Positions 25,755-34,233 of a stretch of DNA of 64,000 bases are shown here, in pieces. The stretch is from NCBI GenBank assembly GCA_049682815.1, contig JBAUII010000011.1:1-64000 (forward strand), written 5' to 3'. Both the position numbers and the translations under genes were made by a program. The notes under the pieces are model-generated. The model made no database searches, was not told the origin of the DNA, and saw only the letters and a list, made by a program, of their open reading frames with translations. The DNA comes from DASWID01 sp049682815 (lineage in GTDB: Bacteria; Desulfobacterota_D; UBA1144; Nemesobacterales; CSP1-2). How positions within the stretch are numbered: position 1 is the first letter of the stretch; each line of letters begins with the position of its first letter.

Positions 25755-26582
25755 TCAAAAGCCTTTTGTTTTAAATTTCGAATTTAGATTAAGAAAGACA
25801 TTTAATGAACCACTTTTCAATTCCTTGATTTCAATTTCCTCGAAGCCAATCTCAATAAATTTATTATCAATTGAAAGATAATTTGTTTGTATACTCTTGA
25901 GACTGATTTTGTTGACTTCTATTCTGGCTTTTTTCCCGAAATGTCTGACACGCAATTCCTTGATACCCAAATCCTTCAGATAATTTTCTGCTTTTTCTAT
26001 CATATCGAGTTTCCGCAGCGTGATCTTCTGTCCGTACGGAACTCTGGAAGAAAGGCACGGGCTTGCAGGTTTATCCCAAATCTCCAGATTAAGCCTTTTG
26101 GCTAGAGCTCTTATATCACCTTTGTTTAAGCGGGCGTCTTTTAAAGGACTTACAATATGATACTCTTGAGCGGCTTGTAAACCCGGTCTATAATCCTGCA
26201 AGTCATCTAGGTTAGTCCCATTGGCAATGAATTGGATCTTTTTGCTCATAGCAACTTCCAACAATTTAGAGTACAGTTCCGACTTGCAAAAATAACAACG
26301 GTTAAATGGGTTTATCATGTAATTCCCATTTTTGGTTTCGTCTGTGTGGATGATTAGGTGTCTCGCCCCTATCTTTTCCGCAATTCTTTTGGCTTGTTCT
26401 AACTCTCTTCTCGGAATCGATGGAGAATCAGCAGTCACAGCTAGCACCCGATCCTCCAGTGAATCATTGGCTACTTTCAATAACAAAGCACTGTCGATGC
26501 CGCCCGAAAAGGCGACTATCAACGTTCTGAACTTTCTTATGATCCTTGTTAGATTCTTGTACTTGTATTCTAATTCTTCCAT
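25755..26582 (-). CDS. larE: Sulfur-insertion enzyme LarE, three-cysteine type
   Basis: 275 residues, PP-loop ATPase fold. SGGIDSALL (26-34) binds ATP. Only three cysteines occur: Cys96 and Cys99 in NRCYFCKSELY and Cys175 in PASPCLSSRVPYG. The L. plantarum enzyme gives up sulfur from a single Cys176 and is used once per sulfur, whereas LarE proteins with three cysteines, such as that of Thermotoga maritima, hold a [4Fe-4S] cluster and can recycle. By that rule this one should be the cluster type. It is the first gene of the minus-strand lar set. Confidence 0.93.
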   Translation of the reverse strand: MEELEYKYKNLTRIIRKFRTLIVAFSGGIDSALLLKVANDSLEDRVLAVTADSPSIPRRELEQAKRIAEKIGARHLIIHTDETKNGNYMINPFNRCYFCKSELYSKLLEVAMSKKIQFIANGTNLDDLQDYRPGLQAAQEYHIVSPLKDARLNKGDIRALAKRLNLEIWDKPASPCLSSRVPYGQKITLRKLDMIEKAENYLKDLGIKELRVRHFGKKARIEVNKISLKSIQTNYLSIDNKFIEIGFEEIEIKELKSGSLNVFLNLNSKFKTKGF

Positions 26583-27029
26583 GGTGAGTAAACGACCGTT
26601 TTAAATATATTCGGTGCTCATGCGATCGCAACCCTTGTTTATAATTATAATCCCTACATATGAACCAGGTAAGTGAAATTAGATTAAGCATTAAAAGGAT
26701 TATATAATTTCTCGGCAGTTTATTCGAATGATAAAACAAATTCTTGTCCTACAATCCTTATAGATTACAGTGCTCGTTGATTTCTAACTTATAATTTGAG
26801 TAATATCTGGATTGATCTGAAGTGAGGGCACGCATGTGATCCGGAAACGCAAGGTCCAGTCCATCAGATTTTATTATCTTGATCACCAGAGATGTAATGT
26901 AAAATGTTTGTAAATAGAAAGATTTGTTGGGTACGGAAGAATTAGAGAAAATGGAGTCTGGCCCTTGGGTATATTATTACGGTTAGAAAAACTTGAATGA
27001 TACACAGGTGCGTAAGGAGAAAATAGGGT
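26583..27029. other. Divergent control region between larE and larA
   Basis: 447 bases with no coding frame. On the minus side a TATAAT occurs at 26649-26644, about 60 bases before larE, but its -35 region is poor. On the plus side the larA start is marked by TAAGGAGA at 27013-27020. No LarR-like regulator gene or clear operator palindrome was seen. Confidence 0.4.
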
Positions 27030-28316
27030 TTGACAGAAGTCGAGCTTTTATCTGCTGCGTGGTACGGTGATAATCCAATTACAATAACCTTTCCGTCTTC
27101 GTGGGAGGTCTTTGTAGTTGGTACGATAAATATCCCGCCTTTGACTGATGATGAAGTCAGGGAAAGGTTTTATAACCCTATAGGAGTTCCTAGATTATCG
27201 GTTTTAGCCTCAAAAAGAAATCGTGTTGCTATAGTCATAGATGATATTACGAGACCTACCCCTACTGCCAGACTTATCCCATTCATTTTAGAAGAATTAA
27301 AACACGCTGGGATTAATGATGAGTCGATCATTATAGTTGTAGCCTCAGGAACACATACGCGTGCTTCAGAAGATGATATTATAAAAAAAGTAGGTGAGAG
27401 TATTGTAAATAAATTCAGGGTAAGTGCGCATGACTGCAGGCGAGATTTGGTTTATTTGGGGAAGTCCTTGAGGGGAACACCACTGTTTATAAATCAAGCA
27501 ATAATGGAATGTGATCTAAAGATAGGGGTTGGATGTATATATCCCCACGGAAGTGCTGGATTTGCAGGAGGATCAAAAATACTTATGCCCGGCGTATGTG
27601 GAATCGAAACTGTGCGTTACATGCATAGCTATCTCAGCACGGCCAGGAAGAGAGGTGGATCACTTGAAAATGATTTAAGGCTGGATATTGAAGAAGTCGC
27701 CGGAAAAGTTGGGCTCGATTTCATTATTAACGTGGTTTTGGGACAAAAACGTGAGATCGCAGGTTTGTTCACGGGGGATAAAATCTTAGCACACCGGGAA
27801 GGAGTGAAGTTTGCTACCGAACTTTATAGTGTGAGTCTAGAGCAAAACGCGGATATTGTGGTTTCAAATATGTATCCTTTTGACACTAGCTTACAGTATG
27901 TTCCAAGCAGAGGATTCTGGCCACTATTGGAGAGTGGGACTAAAATTTCAAAAGTTGCTATTGCAGCTTGTCCGATGGGGCTTGGATATCACGGCCTAGC
28001 TCCATTGTCGAGGTCTATTAAGTCGCGATTTTTAAATCGACTGAAGTATTTTGATCTAAAAGAATTTAAATTTTTATTTTCTCGTCTTATGACGTTAAAA
28101 AAAGTCCTCATGCGACAGAGTATGGAGTTTATGATGCTATCTCAGGGAATAACGAAAGAAGAATTGAAAACGATCTTTCCTAAAGCCAAACTATTTAGCA
28201 CCTGGGGTGAGCTTTTAAACGAGCTTGAAATTCGCCATAAGGATTTACCTGTTAAAGTAGCTGTATACCCGTTTTCGCCGTTACAGATTCCAATGTGGAA
28301 AAGTTTTAATTTTTGA
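27030..28316 (+). CDS. LarA-superfamily nickel-pincer enzyme (lactate racemase homologue)
   Basis: 428 residues from TTG 27030, with TAAGGAGA nine bases upstream. Residues needed for the Ni-pincer cofactor are kept at the L. plantarum LarA positions offset by one: Asp71/Asp72 and Arg75 (IDDITRPTP), His109 (ASGTHT), His173 (YPHGSAGFAGGSK), Lys183 (covalent link) and His199 (YMHSYL). The substrate-side Gln-x-x-Lys pair near 295-298 is not evident: this stretch reads DTSLQYVPSRGFW. It therefore should bind the cofactor but probably acts on a different 2-hydroxyacid or sugar-acid epimer. It is divergent from larE. Confidence 0.85.
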   Translation: MTEVELLSAAWYGDNPITITFPSSWEVFVVGTINIPPLTDDEVRERFYNPIGVPRLSVLASKRNRVAIVIDDITRPTPTARLIPFILEELKHAGINDESIIIVVASGTHTRASEDDIIKKVGESIVNKFRVSAHDCRRDLVYLGKSLRGTPLFINQAIMECDLKIGVGCIYPHGSAGFAGGSKILMPGVCGIETVRYMHSYLSTARKRGGSLENDLRLDIEEVAGKVGLDFIINVVLGQKREIAGLFTGDKILAHREGVKFATELYSVSLEQNADIVVSNMYPFDTSLQYVPSRGFWPLLESGTKISKVAIAACPMGLGYHGLAPLSRSIKSRFLNRLKYFDLKEFKFLFSRLMTLKKVLMRQSMEFMMLSQGITKEELKTIFPKAKLFSTWGELLNELEIRHKDLPVKVAVYPFSPLQIPMWKSFNF

Positions 28317-28385
28317 TGGATGACAGGCGAGACTTGATCGAGAGATGGTCAATAGCGTTATCGTAAATCGATATTAAGTTATAAA

Positions 28386-29027
28386 ATGATTCCAGAATAT
28401 GATGTCAGGGGTGATGAATTAAATTATAAATGGCACGTTGATGCACGTAATCCGCTCAGGCGGCTGCAGAGAAAACTATTGTTGGACAATTGTAACGGAA
28501 AGAGAATATTAGATATTGGGGGTGGAACTGGCAGAACTGGCAACGCGCTCATTCAGAATGGATATGAAGTTACAGTTCTGGATAAGAATGAAGATATTAT
28601 GAGATTCGGACAGGAGATACACTCCCCTTTAGTTTTCGTCAAGGGTGATGCTTACCGCTTACCATTTAAAAGTGAGGTATTTGATGAGGTGATTTTAGAA
28701 GAGATCATTGAACATTTCGAAGACCAGGGAAATGCTATCGAGGAGATACACAGGGTTCTAAGGCCGGGAGGTCGAGTTATCTTGTCGACGCCAAATAAGT
28801 ATTTGTTTAGAATTTATATATTTGTCTTGAGGCTTGCCACATTAAGGGTCAATGAGATTATGAAGCATGTGAAGAGTCATACACATGAGTTAAATCCAGA
28901 CCAACTTGAACGATTGTTTATTAAATTTAAAGAAAGAACGGTTTTTGGTATTAACCCTTTTTGCCAATTTCTGGCAAAAAAATTTCCTAAGCTCGGAGTA
29001 GGTTTATTAGGGATTTTCAAAAAGTGA
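28386..29027 (+). CDS. Class I SAM-dependent methyltransferase
   Basis: 213 residues. Motif I is ILDIGGGTGRTGNAL (about 39-53), then VTVLDKNEDIM, GDAYRLPFKSEVFDEVI (about 85-101), EEIIEHFED, and LRPGGRVILSTPN (about 125-137): a Methyltransf_11 domain that occupies most of the protein. Acceptor unknown. It lies 70 bases after the larA homologue and 31 before the next gene, all on the plus strand. Confidence 0.85.
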   Translation: MIPEYDVRGDELNYKWHVDARNPLRRLQRKLLLDNCNGKRILDIGGGTGRTGNALIQNGYEVTVLDKNEDIMRFGQEIHSPLVFVKGDAYRLPFKSEVFDEVILEEIIEHFEDQGNAIEEIHRVLRPGGRVILSTPNKYLFRIYIFVLRLATLRVNEIMKHVKSHTHELNPDQLERLFIKFKERTVFGINPFCQFLAKKFPKLGVGLLGIFKK

Positions 29028-29057
29028 AAATGAAGTCATAGAAATTATATAAAATAT

Positions 29058-30674
29058 GTGATGAAGATGATCGAGCAATCCGGAGACATGAAGAGCGATC
29101 CCATTATTTTCATAGGCTTAGATAGTGCAGACCCAGATCTAATTCTGAAATGGTCTAGCGAGGGACACCTGCCGGCCATATCTTCACTTCTAAAGCGCGG
29201 GTGTTGGGGAAAGTTAAATTCGACGGCGGACATATCAAGTGGCTCATTATGGCCCACTTTTTTTACTGGGACTTCGCCTGCAAAGCACGGTTGCTATTTT
29301 GGTCATATGCAACTAAAAAGTGGTACGTATAGAATCTTTAAAAGAGATGCTGATCAGATTAAGAGAAACCCTTTCTGGCTCTGGTTAAGTCAGGCCGGAA
29401 AAAGGGTTGCCATTTGTGATATACCCCAAACTTATCCGATCGAAGGACTTAATGGGATACAGATAACTGGGTGGGGAGTTGAATCGCCACACTGGAAGTT
29501 ATCATCCTGGCCACCTGACCTTATTGGAGATGTGATATCACGTTTTGGAACTCATCCTCTCTGGAGATGGTATCAGACTAAACCTGAGAAAATCAGTGAA
29601 TACGCGGACTTGTACGAAAAATTAATGTTAGGGATAGAGAGAAAAGGTTTAATCACATCTTATCTGTTGGAACGGGGACCCTGGGACTTTTTTTTAATGA
29701 TGTACTCGGAACCACATTGGGCCGGACATTTGCTTTGGCATCTATTTGACGTTAAGCATTCGGCCTATGATGAAGAGATGGCTAAGGGTTTTAAGGAAGT
29801 AATTCGCAATATTTACGCATCAATTGATTCCAACATTTCGAGACTAATCGATGCATTTCCTGATGCAACCTTCTTAATTTTTTCTCCTGCGGGTATTGAA
29901 AATAATTATAGCGGCATACATCTATTGCCCGAAGTCCTAAAAAGACTCGGCATAATGGGGAAAAACTCAAAGGATGAGCGCCTGTTTGACCCGATTTCAT
30001 TTGCGCTCGAGAACATACGTCTATTGATGCCTCACAAGAGGTGGGGACCGTATGCGCTCAAAAAATTAGAAAACGTTATTCCCACTGAGGTAATCGAGGT
30101 TGCCAAGCGGATCGTCCCTGAAAAATTGTGGGCAAACATGGCGCGTCGCTTATTAACACTTGGTAACGAATGGCGATGGAGCAGGGCGTTTTGCCTGCCG
30201 AATGACTTCTCCGGGGCAATCAGAATAAATCTGAAAGGTCGAGAGCCAAGTGGTCTGGTAGAACCGGGAGAAGAATACGATAGATTATGCGATGAACTCA
30301 TAAGGGAGCTTAATTATTTAGTCAATCCCGATACGGGCAAGAATGCGGTCAGTGAAGTCCTGAGAGTAGACAAGCTATTTCAGGGAGAAAATCTATGCGA
30401 CCTTCCGGACCTTCTTGTAGTATGGAAAAGGGATGCACCAATAAAAGCCCTGTTTTCGCCTCGTATTGGAACAGTTACAGGTGACATTCCCGATAAGCGA
30501 ATGGGGGCTCACAAAGCTGAGGGCATACTCATAGCTGCGGGGAGGAAAATCAATTCCTCGAAAACCTTTGAAGGAGGCCATATTATGGATATAGCTCCAA
30601 CAGTTCTCCATCTAACGGGCTGCTCGGTACCGCAAGATATGGATGGCAAGGTTCTAACGGAAATAATTTATTAG
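29058..30674 (+). CDS. Alkaline-phosphatase-fold protein (type I phosphodiesterase family) with an altered metal site
   Basis: 538 residues from GTG 29058, with other possible starts at 29061, 29067 and 29088. The fold is clear from IIFIGLDSADPDLI (the first metal Asp), SLWPTFFTGTSPAKHG, PFWLWLSQAGKRVAICDIPQTYP, SEPHWAGHLLWHLFD and MGAHKAEGILIAAG. The usual D-x-x-x-H ligand pair is H-x-x-x-H (HWAGH), and the SDHG motif reads SPAGI, so two or three ligands are replaced. Similar subfamilies exist, but this copy also lacks the His of HGM. It may be a non-hydrolytic or altered transferase. It is cytoplasmic, with no signal peptide. Confidence 0.75.
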   Translation: MMKMIEQSGDMKSDPIIFIGLDSADPDLILKWSSEGHLPAISSLLKRGCWGKLNSTADISSGSLWPTFFTGTSPAKHGCYFGHMQLKSGTYRIFKRDADQIKRNPFWLWLSQAGKRVAICDIPQTYPIEGLNGIQITGWGVESPHWKLSSWPPDLIGDVISRFGTHPLWRWYQTKPEKISEYADLYEKLMLGIERKGLITSYLLERGPWDFFLMMYSEPHWAGHLLWHLFDVKHSAYDEEMAKGFKEVIRNIYASIDSNISRLIDAFPDATFLIFSPAGIENNYSGIHLLPEVLKRLGIMGKNSKDERLFDPISFALENIRLLMPHKRWGPYALKKLENVIPTEVIEVAKRIVPEKLWANMARRLLTLGNEWRWSRAFCLPNDFSGAIRINLKGREPSGLVEPGEEYDRLCDELIRELNYLVNPDTGKNAVSEVLRVDKLFQGENLCDLPDLLVVWKRDAPIKALFSPRIGTVTGDIPDKRMGAHKAEGILIAAGRKINSSKTFEGGHIMDIAPTVLHLTGCSVPQDMDGKVLTEIIY

Positions 30675-30891
30675 GATTTTAACGTTACCAGCTCTATAAG
30701 TTACTCCTGATGTCCACGTACCCATATTCTCTTTTTTGCCATGCCCAATTCTATTTGGAAACTATCAATGAGTAAATAGCGAGTTCTGTGTTCGTTAATA
30801 AAGAAATCGGCGAATCTTATGTTATTTTGTCTTTATGACCTTTTTGCACCAGTTATGATAATCGACGATTAATTAATAGCGTGGTATTAGC

Positions 30892-32076
30892 TTGAAGATT
30901 TTTTATATATATCTGACTGACGTACGTAATACTTGGGCTAATGTAGTTCAAACCTTACAGATGTGCGAGGCTTTATCAAAATTACACGAGGTTAATTTTT
31001 TTCACCCGTTTCTCTCCCAGAGGACTTTAAATGAGAGGCTGAGTTTTTTTTATATAGAGAAAAGATTTTGTATTACCAGGGTTGTGGCATTTGGCCCACT
31101 TGAGCACAAGTACTTGGATTTTGCCAACAGGGTTATTTTCTTTTTACAAATACTCTTTTATTTATATTTTTTTAAATACGACTTGGTTTATACACGCGAC
31201 TTTTCATTTCTAGTATTTCTCTCCTGGCTCCCTAGATTCCTGAGACCAAAGAAGAAAATAATTTATGAGCCTCATAAGATTTATTATTATTCCTCGAAAA
31301 AAGTTAATGATCTCAGACTCGAGATTGAGTGTGTAAAACTACCCGACAAGTTTATAGCAATATCACATGGAGTAAAGCAGGATTTGGTTCAACTCGGGGC
31401 CGAAGTGAAGAAGATTGAAGTTGTTCCAAACGCTGTGAAGGTCGATAAGTTTTCTCTCGAATTTGATATGGACGCCTTTAGAAAGGAAAATAATATCTCG
31501 AATGACGATGTGGCTATAACTTATACTGGTTCGTGGGAGACGTGGAAAGGCGTTGATGTATTAATCAAAGCGTTTGCAAGAGTTTTGAAAAAAACAGGAA
31601 ATTGTAAATTGATCTTAGTCGGGGGAAGTAAGAAAGATCTTATCAATACGAGAGAATTGATAAAAAGTTTAGAAATATGCGCAGAAAGAATTCTCTTGAT
31701 TGGTTTTGTTTCTCAATCTGAAGTTGCTAAATATCTTAAGATTTCTGATATTGGGGTAATTCCTACTGTCGGAAAATCTGCAGGGCTTCGTTACACCTCA
31801 CCGCTAAAGTTATTTGAGTATATGGCCGCAGGACTGCCAATTGTTGCTTCGGACTTGCCTTCGACGCGTGAGTTACTTAAAGAAGATGAAGCGGTATTTT
31901 TTGAGCCCGAAAGCGAGTATGATTTAGCTGACAAGCTAACTGATTTAATCAACGATAAAGTGAAAAGAGAGAAGATGAGGCTTTTGATGAGGCAAAGAGT
32001 AAAAGACTTTACCTACGAAGAAAGATGTCGAAAAGTAACAGAAGTAATAAATAGTGCTATGCGAATTCATGCTTAG
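30892..32076 (+). CDS. GT4-family glycosyltransferase
   Basis: 394 residues from TTG 30892. The N-terminus KIFYIYLTDVRNTWANVVQ leads a GT-B acceptor domain with a hydrophobic segment (about 82-98, RVIFFLQILFYLYFF) that may touch the membrane. The donor domain shows TGSWETWKGVDVLIKAFA, GFVSQSEVAKYL and SPLKLFEYMAAGLPIVAS (about 304-321). It ends 6 bases before the HTTM gene, so the two are co-transcribed. Substrates are unknown. Confidence 0.88.
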   Translation: MKIFYIYLTDVRNTWANVVQTLQMCEALSKLHEVNFFHPFLSQRTLNERLSFFYIEKRFCITRVVAFGPLEHKYLDFANRVIFFLQILFYLYFFKYDLVYTRDFSFLVFLSWLPRFLRPKKKIIYEPHKIYYYSSKKVNDLRLEIECVKLPDKFIAISHGVKQDLVQLGAEVKKIEVVPNAVKVDKFSLEFDMDAFRKENNISNDDVAITYTGSWETWKGVDVLIKAFARVLKKTGNCKLILVGGSKKDLINTRELIKSLEICAERILLIGFVSQSEVAKYLKISDIGVIPTVGKSAGLRYTSPLKLFEYMAAGLPIVASDLPSTRELLKEDEAVFFEPESEYDLADKLTDLINDKVKREKMRLLMRQRVKDFTYEERCRKVTEVINSAMRIHA

Positions 32077-32082
32077 AATTGT

Positions 32083-34092
32083 ATGTCGATTCTTAAAAAC
32101 GATTGGATTATAGGGAACAGGAAGCCAATCATCGTCTCGATGTTGGTCCTTTTTATTGTGTTTTCGGGATCTTTACTCCTCTTATTCTTTGGATCTCGGC
32201 TCATCGAGTGGACATCCAAGGGCGAATCAATTGAATTTATCAACAGATTAATAGTTGAGGGTAAGAAATATGATTTACCCTATCTTCCGGTCGAGTCAGC
32301 TTTAATTAGAATTGTCATAATTATTGACACATTATCGCTTGTATTGGTCGCAAGTCTTCTCAACCCAAGGATTCGTCGGATTATCAAGAGTTTTTTCACC
32401 GAGAAGACACATCCGGTGAACCTTGCAGTTTTTCGTATAGTATTGTTTCTCACTGTAATCAATACGGTTGATGTGTCAGATGTAATCTGGTTTAGTGAGT
32501 TTCCTAAAGAATTGTTATTTGCCCCGACCGGGCTCGAATGGTTATTTAATTACATACCCGTCAACGAAACTTGGGCCAGGGTGTCGAGTGTGTTGTTTCT
32601 TTTTTTCTGTTTTACTGGAATGATAGGTCTCTTTACGCGCACTTCAGCGCTGTTGGCCGTGATCTTTGGCTTCTACGTACTTGGCATCCCTCAATTCTTT
32701 GGTAAGGTAAGGCATTACCACCATCTCATATGGTTCCTTGCAATCCTCGCGGCTAGCCGGTCCGGAGATGCGCTTTCAGTTGATGCAATTTTTGCTGCGA
32801 GAAAGAGAGCGGATCGGGGGATAACTGATCCTCCTGGTTCTTCTCAAGCTTATGCTTTGCCCCTTCGGTTCGTATGGCTTTTAATGGGTGTTATGTATTT
32901 TTTCCCCGGGTTTTGGAAATTTGTATGGGCGGGTCCCGATTGGGCTTTTAGTGATAACTTAAAATTTAGACTTTATAAAACATGGTTTGAATTCGGCGAT
33001 TGGACACCTTTTTTCAGAATAGATCAGTATCCTTTTTTGTACAAAATAGCTGCACTGACAACCATGATTTTCGAATTATCCTTTATCTTTATAATTTTCT
33101 TTCCGGGAATGCGTTTATTTGCTGCGTTGGGGGGACTTCTATTCCATAACTTAACTAATTTGTTTATGCGGATACCATTCTGGTGGCTTCAACCATGCTA
33201 TGTATCTTTCTTTGATTGGGATTCGATTTTTCACCGAATTGGACGCTGGATTTACAAGGATGAAATGTACCTATTTTATGACGCAACGAGTAAGAGCTGT
33301 CGCAGAAAGCTGGCGTATCTAAGGGTTTTTGATGTATTCGGTCGTGTGGTGTATGTGAATGTCCTCGACGAAGGAGAGGCAAAAACTTACGACCGGGATT
33401 TATTGGATGTTTCCGTAATTAAGACAGACATGTGCGCGTCTATCCGCTCCAGGAGATTGCAAGGGGTTCAGGTTTATAAGGAAATTGGAAAGCGCATTCC
33501 AGTTTTCTGGCCTGTATTGCCATTCTTATACATTCTGCTACTGACAAAAATTGAAAGCTGGATAATTCGTCATCGAGTAGAGTCACAGAAATCAACCCTG
33601 GCAAAAGCATCATCTTTACACTCAGAGGGGTACAAATCTACCCGTCCAGGTTTGACTGCGGTCATAACCGTTGGAGTGTTCTTAATTTTTGTGAATGTCC
33701 TATGTGGTCTAGCCCATATAGTGTCGGGTTGGCCTTTCGCTTGCTATCCAACCTTCGAGCGTGTCATATCTCATAAATCAAAAATAGAATCTCTCGCGAT
33801 TTCTTTGACGAGCTCTACTGGTGAATCCATCTCACTCGATGGATACTTATTGAATAGAGAACTTTATTGGTCGAGGAGTCTGGGTTTAATCCAGCACATT
33901 CTTGAGACGGATGATGAGGAACTAATGCACGTCCGTCTAAGGGGACTTTGGCGGATCTGGTCGGAGAAAGATCCTAGACTAATGACGGCGCATTCCGTTC
34001 GATTTTACAAGGTTGTGCTTTTTCCGATTCCACCCGAAGATTTGTCGATAAATCCTGTCAAACGAGAGTTTCTTTATGAGTTACAATTGTAG
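32083..34092 (+). CDS. HTTM membrane protein fused to a DUF393-like domain
   Basis: 669 residues. After one N-terminal helix, residues about 105-390 are the HTTM (vitamin-K-dependent gamma-carboxylase-like) multi-pass domain: NLAVFRIVLFLTVINT, GLFTRTSALLAVIFGFYVL, KVRHYHHLIWFL, and MYFFPGFWKFVWAGPDWA, where the Lys lies in a position like the essential Lys of the carboxylase. Residues about 392-480 match the DCC/DUF393 fold (EMYLFYDATSKSCRRKLAYL), but the first Cys of its YD.xCxxC motif is Ser. Another helix pair and a soluble tail follow. Fusions of these two domains are known; the reaction is not. Confidence 0.75.
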   Translation: MSILKNDWIIGNRKPIIVSMLVLFIVFSGSLLLLFFGSRLIEWTSKGESIEFINRLIVEGKKYDLPYLPVESALIRIVIIIDTLSLVLVASLLNPRIRRIIKSFFTEKTHPVNLAVFRIVLFLTVINTVDVSDVIWFSEFPKELLFAPTGLEWLFNYIPVNETWARVSSVLFLFFCFTGMIGLFTRTSALLAVIFGFYVLGIPQFFGKVRHYHHLIWFLAILAASRSGDALSVDAIFAARKRADRGITDPPGSSQAYALPLRFVWLLMGVMYFFPGFWKFVWAGPDWAFSDNLKFRLYKTWFEFGDWTPFFRIDQYPFLYKIAALTTMIFELSFIFIIFFPGMRLFAALGGLLFHNLTNLFMRIPFWWLQPCYVSFFDWDSIFHRIGRWIYKDEMYLFYDATSKSCRRKLAYLRVFDVFGRVVYVNVLDEGEAKTYDRDLLDVSVIKTDMCASIRSRRLQGVQVYKEIGKRIPVFWPVLPFLYILLLTKIESWIIRHRVESQKSTLAKASSLHSEGYKSTRPGLTAVITVGVFLIFVNVLCGLAHIVSGWPFACYPTFERVISHKSKIESLAISLTSSTGESISLDGYLLNRELYWSRSLGLIQHILETDDEELMHVRLRGLWRIWSEKDPRLMTAHSVRFYKVVLFPIPPEDLSINPVKREFLYELQL

Positions 34093-34233
34093 GAAATGCA
34101 TATTTTTATGGGCTTACAGACTCGAATTAATAAGGATACTTTGGGAAAGGGCTACAATTCAAAGTACGACCCCCTTAGCTAGGATCGGATGGAAAATGGT
34201 CCTTATATCGTCGCTAACGGTGGCTTCAGAACC

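Noticed and set aside
28433..28449. TGGCACG-N4-TGCA resembling a sigma-54 promoter
   Set aside because: It lies inside the methyltransferase coding region and the -12 element lacks the TTGC form.
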